Part shown: in pieces, positions 34,639 to 43,652 of the stretch
Position numbering within the stretch: the stretch's first letter is position 1
Layout: each line of letters begins with the position of its first letter
Assembly: GCF_002899895.1 (NCBI RefSeq)
Contig: NZ_PPEI02000006.1
Location: 182,915-246,914, forward strand
Source: Chryseobacterium oncorhynchi
GTDB taxonomy: Bacteria; Bacteroidota; Bacteroidia; Flavobacteriales; Weeksellaceae
DNA length: 64,000 bases
Direction of reading: 5' to 3'
Made by a program: the position numbers and the translations under genes
Notes under the pieces: generated by a model
The model's database searches: none
Told to the model about the DNA's origin: nothing
The model's input: the letters and a program-made list of their open reading frames with translations, nothing else

Positions 34639-35553
34639 CTATTTTAAATTAATTCCTTGTAAATATGTTTTTTGTTTTTGTCTTTTAAACCAAAATATAG
34701 GGGTTGTAAGCAGGTGCAAGACTAATACGACAGGTGAGATTACCCATATCGCAGTCATCAAATATACCTTAAAGAATTTTATCAGCAATGGACGTTTCTC
34801 TTTTTTCTTGATAATCAGATTAGACCATACTGTGAAAATCTTATTTCCTACCTTTTCTACACGCACCAGGAAAGGGCGGATTTCAATGGCTCCATTTTTT
34901 ACAAGATCCGGTTGTAAATTGCTCAGATCATTGTTTTTGAAATGCTTTTTGATAATCTCACCGTATTTTACTGAACCTGCAATCTCTTCATCGGAAATAC
35001 CTGCGGCAGGAAGAATTCCTGATTTCTCCTTTTGCCCCGTTGTCAGCCATCGAATAATGGTTAATACACTGGTATAGTTATCATGTCTGTCTACCAATGC
35101 TATATTTCCGACAAGTTTTGCTTTTAGATCTCTTAGATAAACTTTTAGTTTTTCCTGAGAAAGCATCCACATATTTCTGGTACCCGAAATGGTAACTACA
35201 GGAGTATCCTTAAGGATTCTTTCTGCATAACCACTTTTCAGAAATGAAATAATAGGAATGGATGGGGTAAGGTACCAGACCTGATATCCAAACAGGATAA
35301 GGTCATAGTTCTTGTTCAGTATTTCTTCTGAAGGAGGTAAGATTTCTTTGGGAATTTGTAAATAAGATTCCGGAAAAGTATTGAAAAAGACATCACTCGG
35401 CCAAGGATAAGGGAAGTCTTCCTTTAGCTGAATATTATAATACGTAATCTCATATTCATCCTTTTGAGCTTCAAAAGGCTTGGCTATATTTCTCACAATA
35501 TCCTCCAGCTGGCCGGTTTGTGAATAATATATTACAAGTATGTTTTTTTTCAT
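34639..35553 (-). CDS. darA: DarA, dialkylresorcinol-forming (aromatase-type) protein
   Basis: The 304-residue protein starts with a flavodoxin-like FMN loop (VIYYSQTGQ, residues 7-15) and continues with a flavodoxin fold to about residue 190. A C-terminal hydrophobic region (about 265-295) may anchor it to the membrane. DarA is required with DarB to make 2,5-dialkylresorcinol. It is thought to oxidise or aromatise the cyclic intermediate, which fits a flavin fold. Its start is 43 bases from the end of the MMPL-fusion gene, so the block may be one transcript. Confidence 0.88.
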   Translation of the reverse strand: MKKNILVIYYSQTGQLEDIVRNIAKPFEAQKDEYEITYYNIQLKEDFPYPWPSDVFFNTFPESYLQIPKEILPPSEEILNKNYDLILFGYQVWYLTPSIPIISFLKSGYAERILKDTPVVTISGTRNMWMLSQEKLKVYLRDLKAKLVGNIALVDRHDNYTSVLTIIRWLTTGQKEKSGILPAAGISDEEIAGSVKYGEIIKKHFKNNDLSNLQPDLVKNGAIEIRPFLVRVEKVGNKIFTVWSNLIIKKKEKRPLLIKFFKVYLMTAIWVISPVVLVLHLLTTPIFWFKRQKQKTYLQGINLK

Positions 35554-35595
35554 GGAATCTTTTTAGCGCTTACAAAAATATGTTTTTCATATTTA

Positions 35596-38500
35596 TTATT
35601 TAGTTTTAAATACTTTTAATGATTCAGAACTAAATTTTAATGCATAATTACTACTTTCAAATAAAAGATTTTCTGTATTAATAAATATGATGGTTTCCGG
35701 AAGAGTTTGAACATCATTCATCGTGAAGCTGTCATCTGAAACCAGAAGAACATCAATGTTTTTATTCATTTCTGAAAGGTCCTGTATATAATTTATCTTT
35801 CTTCTTTTAACTAAATAACTATGTGCTGCGATTACTCGCTTTTCTTTGTCCTTAATGAATGAGAAAACTCTTCGGCCAGCCTGATAGAGCGTAAGCAGTA
35901 CATCTTTTTGGCCAAAATCATCAGCAATATGCAGAACGTTGGCGTCTTTAGAAATATGCTTGTTCAGTTCAAAATAAACAGATTTATTGGTTTTGAAGTC
36001 TTTCTTTACCTCTGCTACCACTTCACTGTCCTTATATAAGTAACTTAAGAGTAATTTCTTTTTAAAATAGTTCTCATCCTCAATTTCTTCTCTCAGCTTG
36101 GCAAACTCTTCTCTGTAATAAGCATTGATCTTTTTGGTTCGTTCAGAATAATCTTTGCCAAAGGTTAGATCATCCTTACTGATCCTTTCACCCACTTTTA
36201 CCGTAATGCTTCCATCGTAGATAATGAAATCACCTTTGGGTAATACCTCAGAATTTCCGTGGATATAGAGCGGAAGAATATCTAATTTAAATTGCTCTGC
36301 AAGATAGAATGCTCCTTTATGGAATCTTTTGACATCATTGTTATAAGAACGTTCTGCCTCAGGAAAAACTACCAGAGAGTACCCTTGTGCAATTTTTTCT
36401 TGCAACTTGTCCATTCCGTTTTCAATACCTTGTGAAACCGGATAAAAGCCCAATGCCCTTACCAATCTTCCAAAAACAGGAGACTGATACACCCAGTCAT
36501 TAACCAGATAAATGATTTTGTGAGTGGCCATGGCAATAGCCAGTGTATCCAGGAAAGACGTATGGTTGGCAATAATTACAGCCGGTTTGCTGAAATCTTC
36601 AGCAGGGTTTCTAGTCACTTTTTTCTTCACAAGAGGACTTGAATAAAGAACAGATGTTAAAAATTTAGCCAGAATTAATTTAATAATATCCAGTGTTTTA
36701 CCCTTAGAATTTTTAATAAATATACTTCCTATTGCAGAAAATATCAATCCTCCAAGTCCATAATATAAAAACGAAAATACTGCTCGTAATAATAATCTGA
36801 ACGTAATAGGGGAAAGCCCCTTTTTTGCTCTGTTGGTAATAAGTAACCTAAACCAAAACGGATAAAGGGTAGACGTAATAATAATTACAGAAAACATACC
36901 GATCAAGGCCACTAAAGCCAATGAATGTAATGCAGGATGTTTCGCAAAAATCAGAGAACCAATGGAAAGAATGGTGGTAAATACTGCTAAAATAATAGAA
37001 GTTCTATACGTTGGAAGCTCATTTTTCCCTGTGGTATGTTCCTTTTGCATAGCCTGTGTAAGGAAAATACTGAAGTCGTCTCCCACACCAAAAACCAGTG
37101 TACAAACTACCGTACTAAAGATATTAAGTTCCAGACCTAAGAAATAAAGGATTCCAGCCGTTACCACCCCTGTTAAAACAATAGGAAACATGGTAAGGAT
37201 GGTTAATTCAAAGTTCCTGAAGAACACAATGATCGTTAAAACAATCGCCAAAAGAGAATAATTGATCAGCGTATTAAAGTCTCTTTTCAGTAAGCCTAGA
37301 AAGTTTTCATTCATCTGCTGGCGGTCTATGGCAAGAGCATCATGTTTCTTTTCAATATCTTTAATAAAAGCATCTCTTTTGCTTTCGTCAACTTTTACCA
37401 CATTGGAAACCGTGTAAAAACCATTTTCATTGCTCATAAACTCTGAAATCTGGAGTGCTTTCACTTTTTCATAGTCCCTAAGACTTAATGTTGAATAGTT
37501 TTTATTTAAAATTTCATTGAAATTATCAAAAGCAGAGCTGTTGAAACCAAATTTATTTCCGTTACTGACCAATTCTGAAACAGTTTGACTCTTTTTATGA
37601 TCATTCCAGAAATTTTTCCATTCATCAATTTTCTTTTGCTGGTCTTTTTCTGATAATACAATGCTTCCAATAGAATTGTAGCTAAGAATTTTACCATCTT
37701 TTTTCTCTTTTTCAAGGAAAGTACTTAATTGAGAATTCCTGGCAAGAGCTTCTTCTTCAGAATTTCCGTAAGAAATTGTATAAATTGATTTTGAGGTAAT
37801 GTCTGAAAGTTTCTGCAGCTTGGCTTCACTGATCTTCATTTCCTTTGGAATGTAGTTTAGGTCACCAATGTCTTCATTAAAACCTACATGCCTGAATCCA
37901 AACAGACATGCGATAATGATAACGGAACATCCGATAATCAAAGGCTTGTTTTTCTCATAAGGATAAGACCCTATTTTGTCGATAAAATTGGTGTTGAGTT
38001 TTTCTCCTGTCTGCTGTTTCGGCTTATAAAGTTGTGGAACAATAATCAATGCTGTAATGGAAGATAAAATAACCGTAATGGCTGCAAAAAGCCCCAGATC
38101 TTTCAATGCTTCAGATCTTACGAAAACCAAACACAAAAAAGAAACAGCAGTAGTTGCGCTACTTAATATAATAGGTTGTGTAATTTCCTTGTAAAGCTCT
38201 TCAATATTATTGTTGTGTTTATAATGGGTGAGAATATGCAGTGCATAATCGATAGTAATTCCGATAAGGATGGCCCCTACACTTAATGAGATAGCTGAAA
38301 TTTTATCCTTAATAAAATACAACACCAATAAAGCCAATAAAACAGAAAATACCGTGGGAAGAAAAACAATGATTGGAGTAAAGAAATTTCTGAAGTAGTA
38401 GATGAGCAGGATCAGCAATACCGTCATGGAGATTACCACCGTGTTTTGAATGTCCTTTTTAATTTGTTTTGCATTGGCAACAGCAATAACCGGAGAACCG

Positions 38501-39252
38501 AAATAACTAATCTCTGTTTTACCCTTGAATTGTTTATTAATTCCGTCTTTTATGATATTGAGTTGGTCAACAAAAGCTTCATTGGCTTTTGTATCATTGC
38601 TCTTATTTTTAGGATCAATGAAAAGTAAAAGATTTTTTCCGTCTTTAGTCACAATATAGCTGTCTTCCAATTTGAAATCCTTGCTGATATTTAAGGCATT
38701 TAGTTTTTTGATACCCAAGAAAGTCAGTCCCAGAGGATCTTTTTTGATGAACTCTTTTGTAACAAGACTTGTAGGGGATACCAGTGAAATATAGTTGTTC
38801 TCTACCTGTTGGGCAATGCTGTCTTTTTGAAGCTTCCCTTCAATCTGCTTATAATCGTTTTCATTAAGAAATAGAGGTAGATTTTGATTAACGAAATCGA
38901 ATGTCTCGGAAATCTCATGATCATTCACTTTTCCTTGTACTGAACCTATATATTTTTGTAAAGGTTCAATTTTTTGTAAAAAAGTATCTGCTGTTTCAGA
39001 AAGCTGGAAGCTGTCTTCATTAGATTTGTTTTCTATAATGACGATGATCTTATCTGAAAAGTTAAGCTGTTTAAGCACTTTTGCTGTAAGATCTGATTTT
39101 TCGTTTTTGGGAATAATCTGATTGATGTCTTCCTCAAAGGTAATCTTTGAAGCAAAGAAAAGGCACAAAGTGGCAATTCCTAAGGCTGTAAAAACAGAGA
39201 GGATTTTGTTTTTGGAGATCAGATAATATAAAAATATAAAAAAACGATGCAT
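35596..39252 (-). CDS. MMPL/RND exporter fused to PlsC acyltransferase and Rossmann-like domain
   Basis: The 1218-residue protein has an N-terminal RND/MMPL exporter (residues about 1-830) with the expected twelve membrane segments in two halves and two large periplasmic loops. A lysophosphatidate-acyltransferase-like domain follows, with HX4D motif NHTSFLD near residue 897, VVFPEAERS and a following GNSEV. The final 140 residues look like a reduced methyltransferase-type Rossmann fold (ANVLHIADDFGQKD). Separate MMPL and acyltransferase genes occur in aryl polyene clusters. The fusion suggests that acylation and export of the pigment lipid are linked. A promoter with both boxes lies just upstream. 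Confidence 0.85.
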   Translation of the reverse strand: MHRFFIFLYYLISKNKILSVFTALGIATLCLFFASKITFEEDINQIIPKNEKSDLTAKVLKQLNFSDKIIVIIENKSNEDSFQLSETADTFLQKIEPLQKYIGSVQGKVNDHEISETFDFVNQNLPLFLNENDYKQIEGKLQKDSIAQQVENNYISLVSPTSLVTKEFIKKDPLGLTFLGIKKLNALNISKDFKLEDSYIVTKDGKNLLLFIDPKNKSNDTKANEAFVDQLNIIKDGINKQFKGKTEISYFGSPVIAVANAKQIKKDIQNTVVISMTVLLILLIYYFRNFFTPIIVFLPTVFSVLLALLVLYFIKDKISAISLSVGAILIGITIDYALHILTHYKHNNNIEELYKEITQPIILSSATTAVSFLCLVFVRSEALKDLGLFAAITVILSSITALIIVPQLYKPKQQTGEKLNTNFIDKIGSYPYEKNKPLIIGCSVIIIACLFGFRHVGFNEDIGDLNYIPKEMKISEAKLQKLSDITSKSIYTISYGNSEEEALARNSQLSTFLEKEKKDGKILSYNSIGSIVLSEKDQQKKIDEWKNFWNDHKKSQTVSELVSNGNKFGFNSSAFDNFNEILNKNYSTLSLRDYEKVKALQISEFMSNENGFYTVSNVVKVDESKRDAFIKDIEKKHDALAIDRQQMNENFLGLLKRDFNTLINYSLLAIVLTIIVFFRNFELTILTMFPIVLTGVVTAGILYFLGLELNIFSTVVCTLVFGVGDDFSIFLTQAMQKEHTTGKNELPTYRTSIILAVFTTILSIGSLIFAKHPALHSLALVALIGMFSVIIITSTLYPFWFRLLITNRAKKGLSPITFRLLLRAVFSFLYYGLGGLIFSAIGSIFIKNSKGKTLDIIKLILAKFLTSVLYSSPLVKKKVTRNPAEDFSKPAVIIANHTSFLDTLAIAMATHKIIYLVNDWVYQSPVFGRLVRALGFYPVSQGIENGMDKLQEKIAQGYSLVVFPEAERSYNNDVKRFHKGAFYLAEQFKLDILPLYIHGNSEVLPKGDFIIYDGSITVKVGERISKDDLTFGKDYSERTKKINAYYREEFAKLREEIEDENYFKKKLLLSYLYKDSEVVAEVKKDFKTNKSVYFELNKHISKDANVLHIADDFGQKDVLLTLYQAGRRVFSFIKDKEKRVIAAHSYLVKRRKINYIQDLSEMNKNIDVLLVSDDSFTMNDVQTLPETIIFINTENLLFESSNYALKFSSESLKVFKTK

Positions 39253-39271
39253 TACATGTAAGTCAAGTCTG

Positions 39272-39301
39272 CAAATTTAAATTTTTAAGAATTACTTCAA
39301 A
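39272..39301 (-). promoter_or_regulatory. Promoter of the MMPL-dar operon, both boxes visible
   Basis: On the minus strand TTTG (39301-39298) lies 18 bases before TAAATTTG (39279-39272), which fits the Bacteroidota TTTG / TAnnTTTG promoter. The start codon of the fusion gene is 20 bases further. Confidence 0.65.
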
Positions 39302-39366
39302 ATAGTTATGCGATAAGTTTTGCCTGAAAATCAATAAAATATTCTAGTAAGAATAAAAAAATATTT

Positions 39367-39374
39367 TACTTTTG
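39367..39374 (+). promoter_or_regulatory. Probable -7 box of the polysaccharide region
   Basis: TACTTTTG matches TAnnTTTG and lies 72 bases before the first gene of the plus-strand polysaccharide region. No clear -33 box is visible. Confidence 0.5.
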
Positions 39375-39445
39375 CATAGGTTCCCTTTTAATGAAATGTA
39401 TTTTAAACCACAATTATTATTAAAAAATAAGAATCTGTTTTAGAT

Positions 39446-40450
39446 ATGTTGAAAAAGAATGATGAAAAAATAAACGGATTCCTATTTATAATAGTACTCC
39501 CATTTCTGCTGTTTGCAATGTCTTACTACGGCTTTGAATCTTCTTATGTAAGATTGAAAACCATGGAAAAGGCTCCCGACTTTATGTTCTCGTCGGTATA
39601 TGCTTACAGAGTGATTCCCAATTATCTTAGTGTACATGTTACAGATGCTGTGACTTTTGTTGTGGATCACCATTTTTTATTTCTGAAAGGTTTTCTTTTG
39701 AAGCAGGGAACAATGTTTTATCACAGCATTTTTTTGATCAATAGTTTCTTTTTTGTGCTGTCTTCAATCATTTTACATTTAATTTTTAAGCTTAAACCCG
39801 CAGGAATTCTTTTAAACCTGAACATCCGACGACTAATTCATCTACTGGCTGTTTTCTTCATTGTAATTGTACAGTACGTTCCCACAAACTGTGATTCTAT
39901 TGCTATTTTCTGCTATCTTTTAGGCGTTTTATTAACTTTGAAATATTTGCAAAACAGAAAACCTGTAGATTTTATACTGCTGTGTACTGTTATTATGATT
40001 TCTACATTGGTAAGAGAAACATCTTGCCTGAATATTTCATTTTTTGCTGCCGTTTTTATAGATTTTGAGAAACTGAAAAAGAAAGATTTCACTTTTATTA
40101 AGGAAACACTGTTTTTAGTGCTTGCCTTTATTGTTCCCTATGCTGGGCTTCGGATGATGATACATCAGGATCTGTCTTTTGTAGAGGGTATTTATTTTCT
40201 GGCTAACTTTAGCAGCCCTTTCAATATAAGTGGTCTTTTGTTTGGAATAATAAGTCTGTATTTCAGCTATGTCTTATGTAATGATGAGGGTAAAATGCTG
40301 ATTAAAAAATATCTGTTTTTTTCCTTTCCCTATCTTGTTATGATTGCTATGGTAGGGCTTTTTTGGGAAGTAAGACTTTTCTTACCATTAATTCTTACTG
40401 GAATTGTTGCGGCTTCCTATCAGTTTAAAAATATCATACCAAATAGATGA
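39446..40450 (+). CDS. Multipass membrane protein of the polysaccharide region
   Basis: The 334-residue protein has about nine to ten hydrophobic segments, a first extracytoplasmic loop with VYAYRVIPNYL, and later VPTNCDSIAIF and LVRETSCLNIS. The layout (charged first loop, many segments) recalls GT-C type glycosyltransferases or polymerases, but no diagnostic motif is certain. Its position at the head of a surface-polysaccharide region supports a role in sugar transfer or flipping. The ATG at 39446 gives a short cytoplasmic N-terminus. Confidence 0.7.
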   Translation: MLKKNDEKINGFLFIIVLPFLLFAMSYYGFESSYVRLKTMEKAPDFMFSSVYAYRVIPNYLSVHVTDAVTFVVDHHFLFLKGFLLKQGTMFYHSIFLINSFFFVLSSIILHLIFKLKPAGILLNLNIRRLIHLLAVFFIVIVQYVPTNCDSIAIFCYLLGVLLTLKYLQNRKPVDFILLCTVIMISTLVRETSCLNISFFAAVFIDFEKLKKKDFTFIKETLFLVLAFIVPYAGLRMMIHQDLSFVEGIYFLANFSSPFNISGLLFGIISLYFSYVLCNDEGKMLIKKYLFFSFPYLVMIAMVGLFWEVRLFLPLILTGIVAASYQFKNIIPNR

Positions 40451-40557
40451 AATTATTACATCCTTTTTTTATGATTATAGTTTGGAATTTATATATTATA
40501 TTGGTTATTAATTGAATATGATTATTGAGTTTGATGATTTATAATAAATTAGGTTCG

Positions 40558-41703
40558 ATGAAAAAAAGGTTGGAAGGATTTAAATTAGGATGGTACCTCA
40601 TAGGTGTTACTATTCTTTGTTTATTTAAAATTGGATTTGCTTATTACGCATGTAATGGGTTTGCTTTCGGAGACTGGCTTATTAATTATCAAGATGGAGG
40701 ATTTAAAAGGAGAGGGCTGCTAGGTACTGTTTTTGTTTTCTTTTATAATTCATTTTCAATAAAATTACAATATTCTGTTTTTGTAGCTCAGGCAATAGTT
40801 TATATCCTGTTTTTTTATTTTTTATCATTACTATTTAAGCTGAAGCAAACCAATATTATAGATGTTTTCTTATTTCTTACTCCATTTTGTCTGTGGGGAT
40901 TTTTTTCTGATGCGGCTATTGGCTCTAGAAAAGATGGAATTTTATGGTTGCTTTTCGCAATATTTGCTTACTTATTAATAAAAAATAAATTTTCCGGATT
41001 TCGAGAGAATATTCTATTGATTTCTTTCTCGTTATCAATTTTCATTCATGAAAGTTTTATTTTTTATGCCCCTTATTTTTTATTTATACTGTTCCTTCAC
41101 AATAGGAAATTAGATATTCAAAAGACTCTTAAAATTTTACTGGCTTTTTATATTCCGGGAATATTTATTTTTTTTCTGGGAAATATGAACCCGGATTATG
41201 GATATACGCTTCGACTTATTAATGAGTGTGGCATAAATTTACAAGATTCAAACATTTTTCAATGGAAAGAAAATGAGCTGATTAAGACAAAATATTATTT
41301 AGAAAATATAAATACAGTTAGCCTTTATTTAGTTAGTTTTACTTTGCAAGTGTTTTTTATTCTATATTATATTTTTCTCATTAAGAAAAATGAATTTTCA
41401 AATAAGAAACTCTTATTAATCGCTTTTTTTATATTCATTATATCTACTATTCCTCTATTTTTAATTGCTATTGATATTGGAAGATGGCTGTATAACCACT
41501 TTATTCTTTTTTTTATTATACTTATTTTCCAACTTCCTGATAGAAAAGGAGAGATAAAAATAATGGACAGGTCATTAGTAAACTATAAAAATATAATTTT
41601 CCTTTCTCTTGTTCTCATCGCTGACTTTATTTATCGGGTTCCATCATATGAACTCGGTATTGATATGGGATTACCGCTAAAATTTTTATTGAAATTTTTT
41701 TAG
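40558..41703 (+). CDS. Multipass membrane protein, tandem family member 1
   Basis: About 381 residues from the ATG at 40558; an ATG at 40534 and a TTG at 40525 are in-frame alternatives. It has ten or so membrane segments. The first loop carries FGDWLINYQDGGFKRRG, followed by SDAAIGSRKDGILW, IHESFIF and a late LIAIDIGRWLYNHF. The same motifs recur in the genes at 42429 and 44959, so this is a local paralogous family. The conserved polar residues between membrane segments suggest an enzyme, perhaps GT-C-like, acting on a lipid-linked sugar. No known family is recognised. Confidence 0.75.
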   Translation: MKKRLEGFKLGWYLIGVTILCLFKIGFAYYACNGFAFGDWLINYQDGGFKRRGLLGTVFVFFYNSFSIKLQYSVFVAQAIVYILFFYFLSLLFKLKQTNIIDVFLFLTPFCLWGFFSDAAIGSRKDGILWLLFAIFAYLLIKNKFSGFRENILLISFSLSIFIHESFIFYAPYFLFILFLHNRKLDIQKTLKILLAFYIPGIFIFFLGNMNPDYGYTLRLINECGINLQDSNIFQWKENELIKTKYYLENINTVSLYLVSFTLQVFFILYYIFLIKKNEFSNKKLLLIAFFIFIISTIPLFLIAIDIGRWLYNHFILFFIILIFQLPDRKGEIKIMDRSLVNYKNIIFLSLVLIADFIYRVPSYELGIDMGLPLKFLLKFF

Positions 41704-41827
41704 AAATTACTTCTGGCAACAGATTTATTTAAGTTAAATGACTTTTTTTAGGATCTTTTTCATTGTAAATAGGATTTGGAACACCTATAATACTCTTTCG
41801 GATTAAGTTATATGCTATTTTGTTGAA

Positions 41828-42166
41828 ATGCTTTGTATTACATCGTCTCATACATGGGCGAGCACAGCTTTACCTCCAAATACCTATGATCTGGATGAAA
41901 ACCAGTACAGAATCTTTTTCATACCTAAAAAACGGAAGCATTTTATATAATCGGAATAGAACTGTTTCAGGAGTGAAAGATAGGATAACTTCAAAACACT
42001 TGGTAAGAAAACTGGATGATATCGTTTTGTCTTTTCAGGGGAATGGCACATTTGATAATTCCAATGCCAATTCACCGGTGGTTAACTTTCTTTATTAATA
42101 TCCGGAGCCTATTTAGTAAGAATTAATAATTCTGAAACCATAGTGAAGATTATCAAAGAAGAATAA
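41828..42166 (+). pseudogene. Possible frameshifted gene remnant
   Basis: Three short frames read like one broken protein: 41828-41951 (ends IFFIPKKRKHFI), then the frame containing KDRITSKHLVRKLDDIV and ending at 42098, then the first frame again from 42101 (SGAYLVRINNSETIVKIIKEE, stop at 42166). Two frame changes would be needed. Composition is protein-like, but no family is recognised, and chance cannot be excluded. It lies in the 725-base gap between two membrane-family paralogues. Confidence 0.35.
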
Positions 42167-42186
42167 TGAGTTAATGTGAAATTTGA

Positions 42187-42217
42187 AACTGTCTCAGTTT
42201 TTGAGATGGTTTTTTTA
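42187..42217 (+). terminator. Terminator after the remnant
   Basis: A stem of about 10 bp (AACTGTCTCA with TGAGATGGTT, two G-U pairs) is followed by seven T. It would end transcripts from the left before the next paralogue, which has its own -7 box. Confidence 0.65.
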
Positions 42218-42388
42218 TGGAATTAATTGTTCTGATTTTATCTGAACACGACCAATTTGGATTGTAAGATCCATTTGGAGAAAACTCTTTGATAGCCTTG
42301 CTATTACCAATAGTAAAGGCTTATGAATAATTTCGGATACTCAGTAAAAACTTTAACGTATATTAACAATTTCTTTTACGAAATTAAT

Positions 42389-42396
42389 TACCTTTG
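42389..42396 (+). promoter_or_regulatory. Probable -7 box for the second paralogue
   Basis: TACCTTTG matches TAnnTTTG, 33 bases before the ATG at 42429. The -33 box is not obvious. Confidence 0.5.
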
Positions 42397-42428
42397 CGTT
42401 GTTCCAAATTAACAGTATTAAAACACAA

Positions 42429-43580
42429 ATGAGTTCTATAACAAACTATTTTTTGCGATTTTTTTTATTTTTTATTACACTTTTTTTGATTTTTAAGATT
42501 TATTTCGCGTACACCATTGCTAATGGTTATCCTTTTGGGGACTGGCTTATTAATTATCAGGATGGAGGGTTTAAAAGAAGAGGATTGCTGGGAACAATCG
42601 TATTTTTTATGTACGAGAAGTTTCAGATTAAAGTACAGTACACTGTGTTTTTTTTCCAATTTCTATTCCATTTTCTTTTTTTTTATTACCTGGTGCGATT
42701 AATAAAATTGAAAAAATATAATATTTTAGATTTTGTATTTTTATTTACGCCGTTTTGTTTGTGGGGATTTGTCTCTGACTCCGGAATGGGGGCCAGAAAA
42801 GATGGTATTTTATGGTTTATGCTATCTTTTTTTACCTATGTCCTTACAAAGGGTAATATTAAAAAGTGGCAATGGTACTCATTTTATATACTATTTTTTG
42901 TTTCGGTTTTTATACATGAAAGTTTTGTTTTCTTTTTTCCGTGCTTCGTTATTTTATATTATTTTCATACAAAGAAAATTGAGCTTTCTAAGGTTATCTT
43001 AATTTCATTGTCGTTCTGTATTCCTGCTTTGATTATCTTTTTTTGGGGTATGAAAAATGTGGGATCAGAATATACTATGGATGTAATTAAAGCTTGCGGA
43101 ATCAATTTTCAAAGTGATAATATCTTTACGTGGAAAGAAAATGAGTTGATCAAATTAGATTACTATTATAAACATCTTTATGACTACTCACTTTACAGTA
43201 TCACTTTCATATTTCAGTTTATATATGTAATTTTTTATTTATATATAAGAGAATTTAAGAGAGAAGATGTAAAAAGATTGGTATTTTCCTTTTTGGTTTG
43301 CTTACTTTGTACAATACCCTTGTTTTTGATTGCTATTGATATTGGAAGATGGTTTTACAATTTGTTTATCTTCTGGAGCTTATTGATTATTTCTCTTTTG
43401 CCAATTACTGATTCAAAAACATCAGTTTTTGATTATAAAACTATTTTTGCTAAAAAAAATATGATTTTTATATTGTTAATTTTTCTGGCCAATTTTCTCT
43501 ATAGAGCTCCTTCCTGCTTTGTTGGGATTGAAGTAGCAGCGCCGCTAAGGAGATTAATGCTTTGGTTTGGATATTCGTAA
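42429..43580 (+). CDS. Multipass membrane protein, tandem family member 2
   Basis: The 383-residue protein starts at the ATG 42429; the frame runs back to a TTG at 42399 that sits at the promoter. Motifs are FGDWLINYQDGGFKRRG, SDSGMGARKDGILW, IHESFVF and LIAIDIGRWFYN, almost the same as in the gene at 40558. It is closest to member 1, and less close to member 3 at 44959. Roughly ten membrane segments are present. The likely role is in surface glycan assembly, from context. Function unknown. Confidence 0.75.
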   Translation: MSSITNYFLRFFLFFITLFLIFKIYFAYTIANGYPFGDWLINYQDGGFKRRGLLGTIVFFMYEKFQIKVQYTVFFFQFLFHFLFFYYLVRLIKLKKYNILDFVFLFTPFCLWGFVSDSGMGARKDGILWFMLSFFTYVLTKGNIKKWQWYSFYILFFVSVFIHESFVFFFPCFVILYYFHTKKIELSKVILISLSFCIPALIIFFWGMKNVGSEYTMDVIKACGINFQSDNIFTWKENELIKLDYYYKHLYDYSLYSITFIFQFIYVIFYLYIREFKREDVKRLVFSFLVCLLCTIPLFLIAIDIGRWFYNLFIFWSLLIISLLPITDSKTSVFDYKTIFAKKNMIFILLIFLANFLYRAPSCFVGIEVAAPLRRLMLWFGYS

Positions 43581-43652
43581 AATAATTTTAAAGAATAAGC
43601 TTAGCTTAGCCTATGAGATTTTATTAATATATGATTTTTTGATAAATTAATT

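Noticed and set aside
41884-42075. A 63-residue minus frame in the gap between the membrane paralogues
   Set aside because: The plus-strand frames in the same place look more protein-like; this is probably chance.
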